From Flavobacteriaceae bacterium (GTDB lineage Bacteria > Bacteroidota > Bacteroidia > Flavobacteriales > Flavobacteriaceae): a stretch of 5,525 bases of DNA. The stretch's first letter is position 1, and each line of letters opens with the position of its first letter. The notes under the pieces were generated by a model, which did not search any database, was not told the origin of the DNA, and worked only from the letters and a program-made list of their open reading frames with translations. The stretch is from positions 1-5,525 of the forward strand of contig JABAYZ010000052.1 in the NCBI GenBank assembly GCA_018608735.1, in the 5' to 3' direction. Positions 3,809 through 5,525 of the stretch are shown here, one piece after another. Position numbers and translations under genes: made by a program.

Positions 3809-5525
3809 TTATCTACGACTTTTTCTTGGTCTTGAAAAATCGCCTCCACCGCTAGGTTTAGAATCAGAAGAGCGTCTTGGAGATCTACTCGATGAATTGC
3901 TATCACTTCTGCGTCCTCTGTGTTCAGATTTAAATCCAGATCCTTTAGAACGGTCATTACGACCTCTTCCACCACCACCAGATCGACGACCACCGCCTCC
4001 GCCGTAGCCACCGCCACCACGATTACGATCACGACTCTTTTTCTCTGTGATTTCAACATTTATAAAACGACCATCTTGTTTAAAGTCTGTGAAAAATTCT
4101 AAAACCTTTGCTTTATTGGATTCATCTGTATTAAAAAATGCAAAACTATCTTTAACATCTACTTTATAGACATCGTCTTGATTAAGTTGTAATGTATCTC
4201 TAAGGAAATCCTTCAATTTCATCCAGTCATAACCATCTTTGCTTCCAATATTGATAAAGAAACGTGCCGAGTTATCATCTGCACGATAATCATCTTCGGC
4301 GTGGCTACCTGATTGTGATTTTAAATCTTTGGATTTTTTATAGTAATTAAAGAAGCGTGTAAATTCGGCAGAAAAGAACTTCTTGATCAATTCATCTTTG
4401 GACACATCTTCAAATAAATTATTGATGTCATTCAAATAGGGCTCAATTTCCTGATTGATTTCTGTATCGTGAATTTTACTAGCAAGCGCTTTCAGTTGAA
4501 CCTCACAAATTTCCATGCCACTAGGCACTTCTTTTTTGATAAATTCTTTTTGAATGATCCGTTCGATACTTTTAATTTTTCGAACTTCACTCTTAGAAGC
4601 AATCACCATAGAAATTCCCGTTTTTCCGGCACGACCTGTTCGACCGCTTCGGTGGGTGTAAATTTCTATTTCATCTGGTAATTGGTAGTTAATAACGTGT
4701 GTAATATCGTCCACATCAATTCCACGTGCAGCAACATCAGTAGCAACAAGCATTTGAATTTGCTTGGCTCTAAATGACTTCATGACCACGTCACGCTGGT
4801 TTTGACTTAAGTCACCGTGCAAAGCACCAGCGCTATATCCATCCTCTATAAGTTGCTCAGCTACTTTTTGAGTATCTCTTTTGGTTCTACAAAATATTAC
4901 TGAAAATATTTGTGGATTGGCATCTGCCAAACGTTTTAATGCTTGGTAACGATCTCTTGCTCCAACTACAAAATATTCGTGAGAAACATTTTTGCTTCCC
5001 ATATTTTTATGACCAACCGTTACTTCTGTAGGGCTGTCCATGAATTTTTTAGCAATTAAAGACACTTCTTTTGGCATGGTTGCCGAAAAAAGCCATGTAC
5101 TTTTTTCTTTTGGAGTGTAAGACAGAATCTCTGTAATATCCTCAAAGAATCCCATATTAAGCATCTCATCAGCCTCATCCAAGACAGCATATTCAATTTT
5201 GGAGATATCAACCAACCTTCGGCTGATCATATCCTTCATTCGTCCTGGAGTGGCGACAATAATTTGTGCTCCTCTTTTAACCTGATTGGCCTGATCTGTA
5301 ATGCTAGCTCCTCCATAAATAGCAGTGACATTAAGTCCTTTACAGTGCTTACCATACAGTTTCATCTCGTTGGTAATCTGTAAACAAAGCTCTCGGGTTG
5401 GCGATAAAATAAGACCTTGAGTCGTACGACTGTTTACGTCGATTTTCTGCAGCATTGGAAATCCAAAAGCAGCTGTTTTACCAGTTCCTGTTTGAGCCAA
5501 AGCAACGAGATCTCTCTCTTCGTCT
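3809..5525 (-). CDS. deaD: DEAD-box RNA helicase, DeaD/CsdA type with DbpA-like RNA-binding domain and RG-rich tail (N-terminus beyond right edge)
   Basis: An ATP-dependent RNA helicase expected to remodel RNA in ribosome assembly and cold adaptation. The frame is open to the window edge, where it reads DEERDLVALAQTGTGKT, so the N-terminal Q motif is missing; the TTG at 5500-5498 is an internal Leu, not a start. Counting from that Leu, the core has motif I AQTGTGKT (2-9), PTREL (34-38), GG (63-64), TPGR (84-87), DEAD (108-111), SAT (139-141), VIFCRTK (201-207), ATDVAARGID (253-262) and HRSGRTGR (283-290); all look intact. A DbpA-type RNA-binding domain follows at about 412-486 (ARFFINIGSKDGYDWMKLKD onward), then a 73-residue Gly/Arg/Ser-rich basic tail (about 491-563) suited to non-specific RNA binding. 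Domain order matches DeaD/CsdA; the symbol is by subfamily resemblance and a flavobacterial paralogue is possible. No promoter is visible because the 5' end is outside. Confidence 0.92.
   Translation of the reverse strand, partial: DEERDLVALAQTGTGKTAAFGFPMLQKIDVNSRTTQGLILSPTRELCLQITNEMKLYGKHCKGLNVTAIYGGASITDQANQVKRGAQIIVATPGRMKDMISRRLVDISKIEYAVLDEADEMLNMGFFEDITEILSYTPKEKSTWLFSATMPKEVSLIAKKFMDSPTEVTVGHKNMGSKNVSHEYFVVGARDRYQALKRLADANPQIFSVIFCRTKRDTQKVAEQLIEDGYSAGALHGDLSQNQRDVVMKSFRAKQIQMLVATDVAARGIDVDDITHVINYQLPDEIEIYTHRSGRTGRAGKTGISMVIASKSEVRKIKSIERIIQKEFIKKEVPSGMEICEVQLKALASKIHDTEINQEIEPYLNDINNLFEDVSKDELIKKFFSAEFTRFFNYYKKSKDLKSQSGSHAEDDYRADDNSARFFINIGSKDGYDWMKLKDFLRDTLQLNQDDVYKVDVKDSFAFFNTDESNKAKVLEFFTDFKQDGRFINVEITEKKSRDRNRGGGGYGGGGGRRSGGGGRGRNDRSKGSGFKSEHRGRRSDSNSSSRSPRRSSDSKPSGGGDFSRPRKSRR
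3812..4030 (-). repeat. Low-complexity Gly/Arg-coding tract in the helicase tail
   Basis: On the plus strand, 3965-4022 is an almost unbroken run of CCACCA/CCGCC-type triplets, i.e. GGN glycine codons on the coding strand, much more GC-rich than the surroundings. It encodes GGGG-Y-GGGGG and GGGG-RGR blocks followed by RS/SR-rich sequence. The tandem triplets can slip, so tail length is likely to vary between strains. The overlapping frames through this tract give artificial Val-rich or Pro-rich translations that are not genes. Confidence 0.7.

Noticed and set aside
3793..4059. 88-codon minus-strand frame rich in Val/Ala overlapping the helicase tail
   Set aside because: It is an out-of-frame reading of the GGN glycine repeats; the helicase frame has clear family motifs and this one has only low-complexity sequence.
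3801..4102. Plus-strand frames with poly-Pro or Thr/Ser-rich translations (3801-4007 and 3920-4102)
   Set aside because: They are antisense readings of the same glycine-codon repeat, with no independent support.
4469..4681. 70-codon plus-strand frame inside the helicase
   Set aside because: Antisense to helicase motif VI and the following linker; a shadow frame.
5498..5500. TTG as the helicase start codon
   Set aside because: The frame stays open to the window edge and upstream codons read EERDLVA, which normally precedes AQTGTGKT in DEAD-box proteins, so the TTG is an internal Leu.

Overview
The window looks like chromosomal DNA of a marine-type Bacteroidota, most likely Flavobacteriaceae. 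The evidence is the AT-rich intergenic DNA, start codons without clear Shine-Dalgarno sequences, -7 boxes of the TAnnTTTG type used by this phylum, a CarboxypepD_reg-like secreted protein, and a DEAD-box helicase with a long RG-rich tail.

Layout. Position 1-52 (minus) is the first 17 codons of purB (adenylosuccinate lyase), running off the left edge. Positions 53-401 are a divergent intergenic region dominated by a ~156-nt nested inverted repeat (207-362). Position 402-1637 (plus) is a GT-B glycosyltransferase. Positions 1638-2296 are gene-poor, mosaic accessory DNA. It holds the first copy of a 41-bp direct repeat, a decayed reading frame with an outer-membrane-like C-terminus, and two inverted 24-bp REP-like hairpins (a BIME-like pair). 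Positions 2297-2850 (plus) are a two-gene type II toxin-antitoxin module (a small acidic antitoxin, then a RelE/ParE-fold toxin). The second copy of the 41-bp repeat follows at 2892-2932. Position 2946-3719 (minus) is a secreted CarboxypepD_reg-like protein, and 3809-5525 (minus) is a DeaD/CsdA-type RNA helicase whose N-terminus lies beyond the right edge.

How it fits together. purB, the glycosyltransferase, the carboxypeptidase-like protein and the helicase look like ordinary conserved chromosomal genes with no obvious shared pathway. The accessory part is the ~1.2-kb stretch between the two 41-bp repeats, which carries the TA module and the REP pair and looks like a small island inserted between the glycosyltransferase and the CarboxypepD gene. 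This island and its boundaries are the most interesting part of the window. I see no CRISPR array, tRNA, rRNA or complete insertion sequence. I do not see a clearly new multigene defence or biosynthetic system. The unusual content is in repeats and remnants rather than in the main genes.
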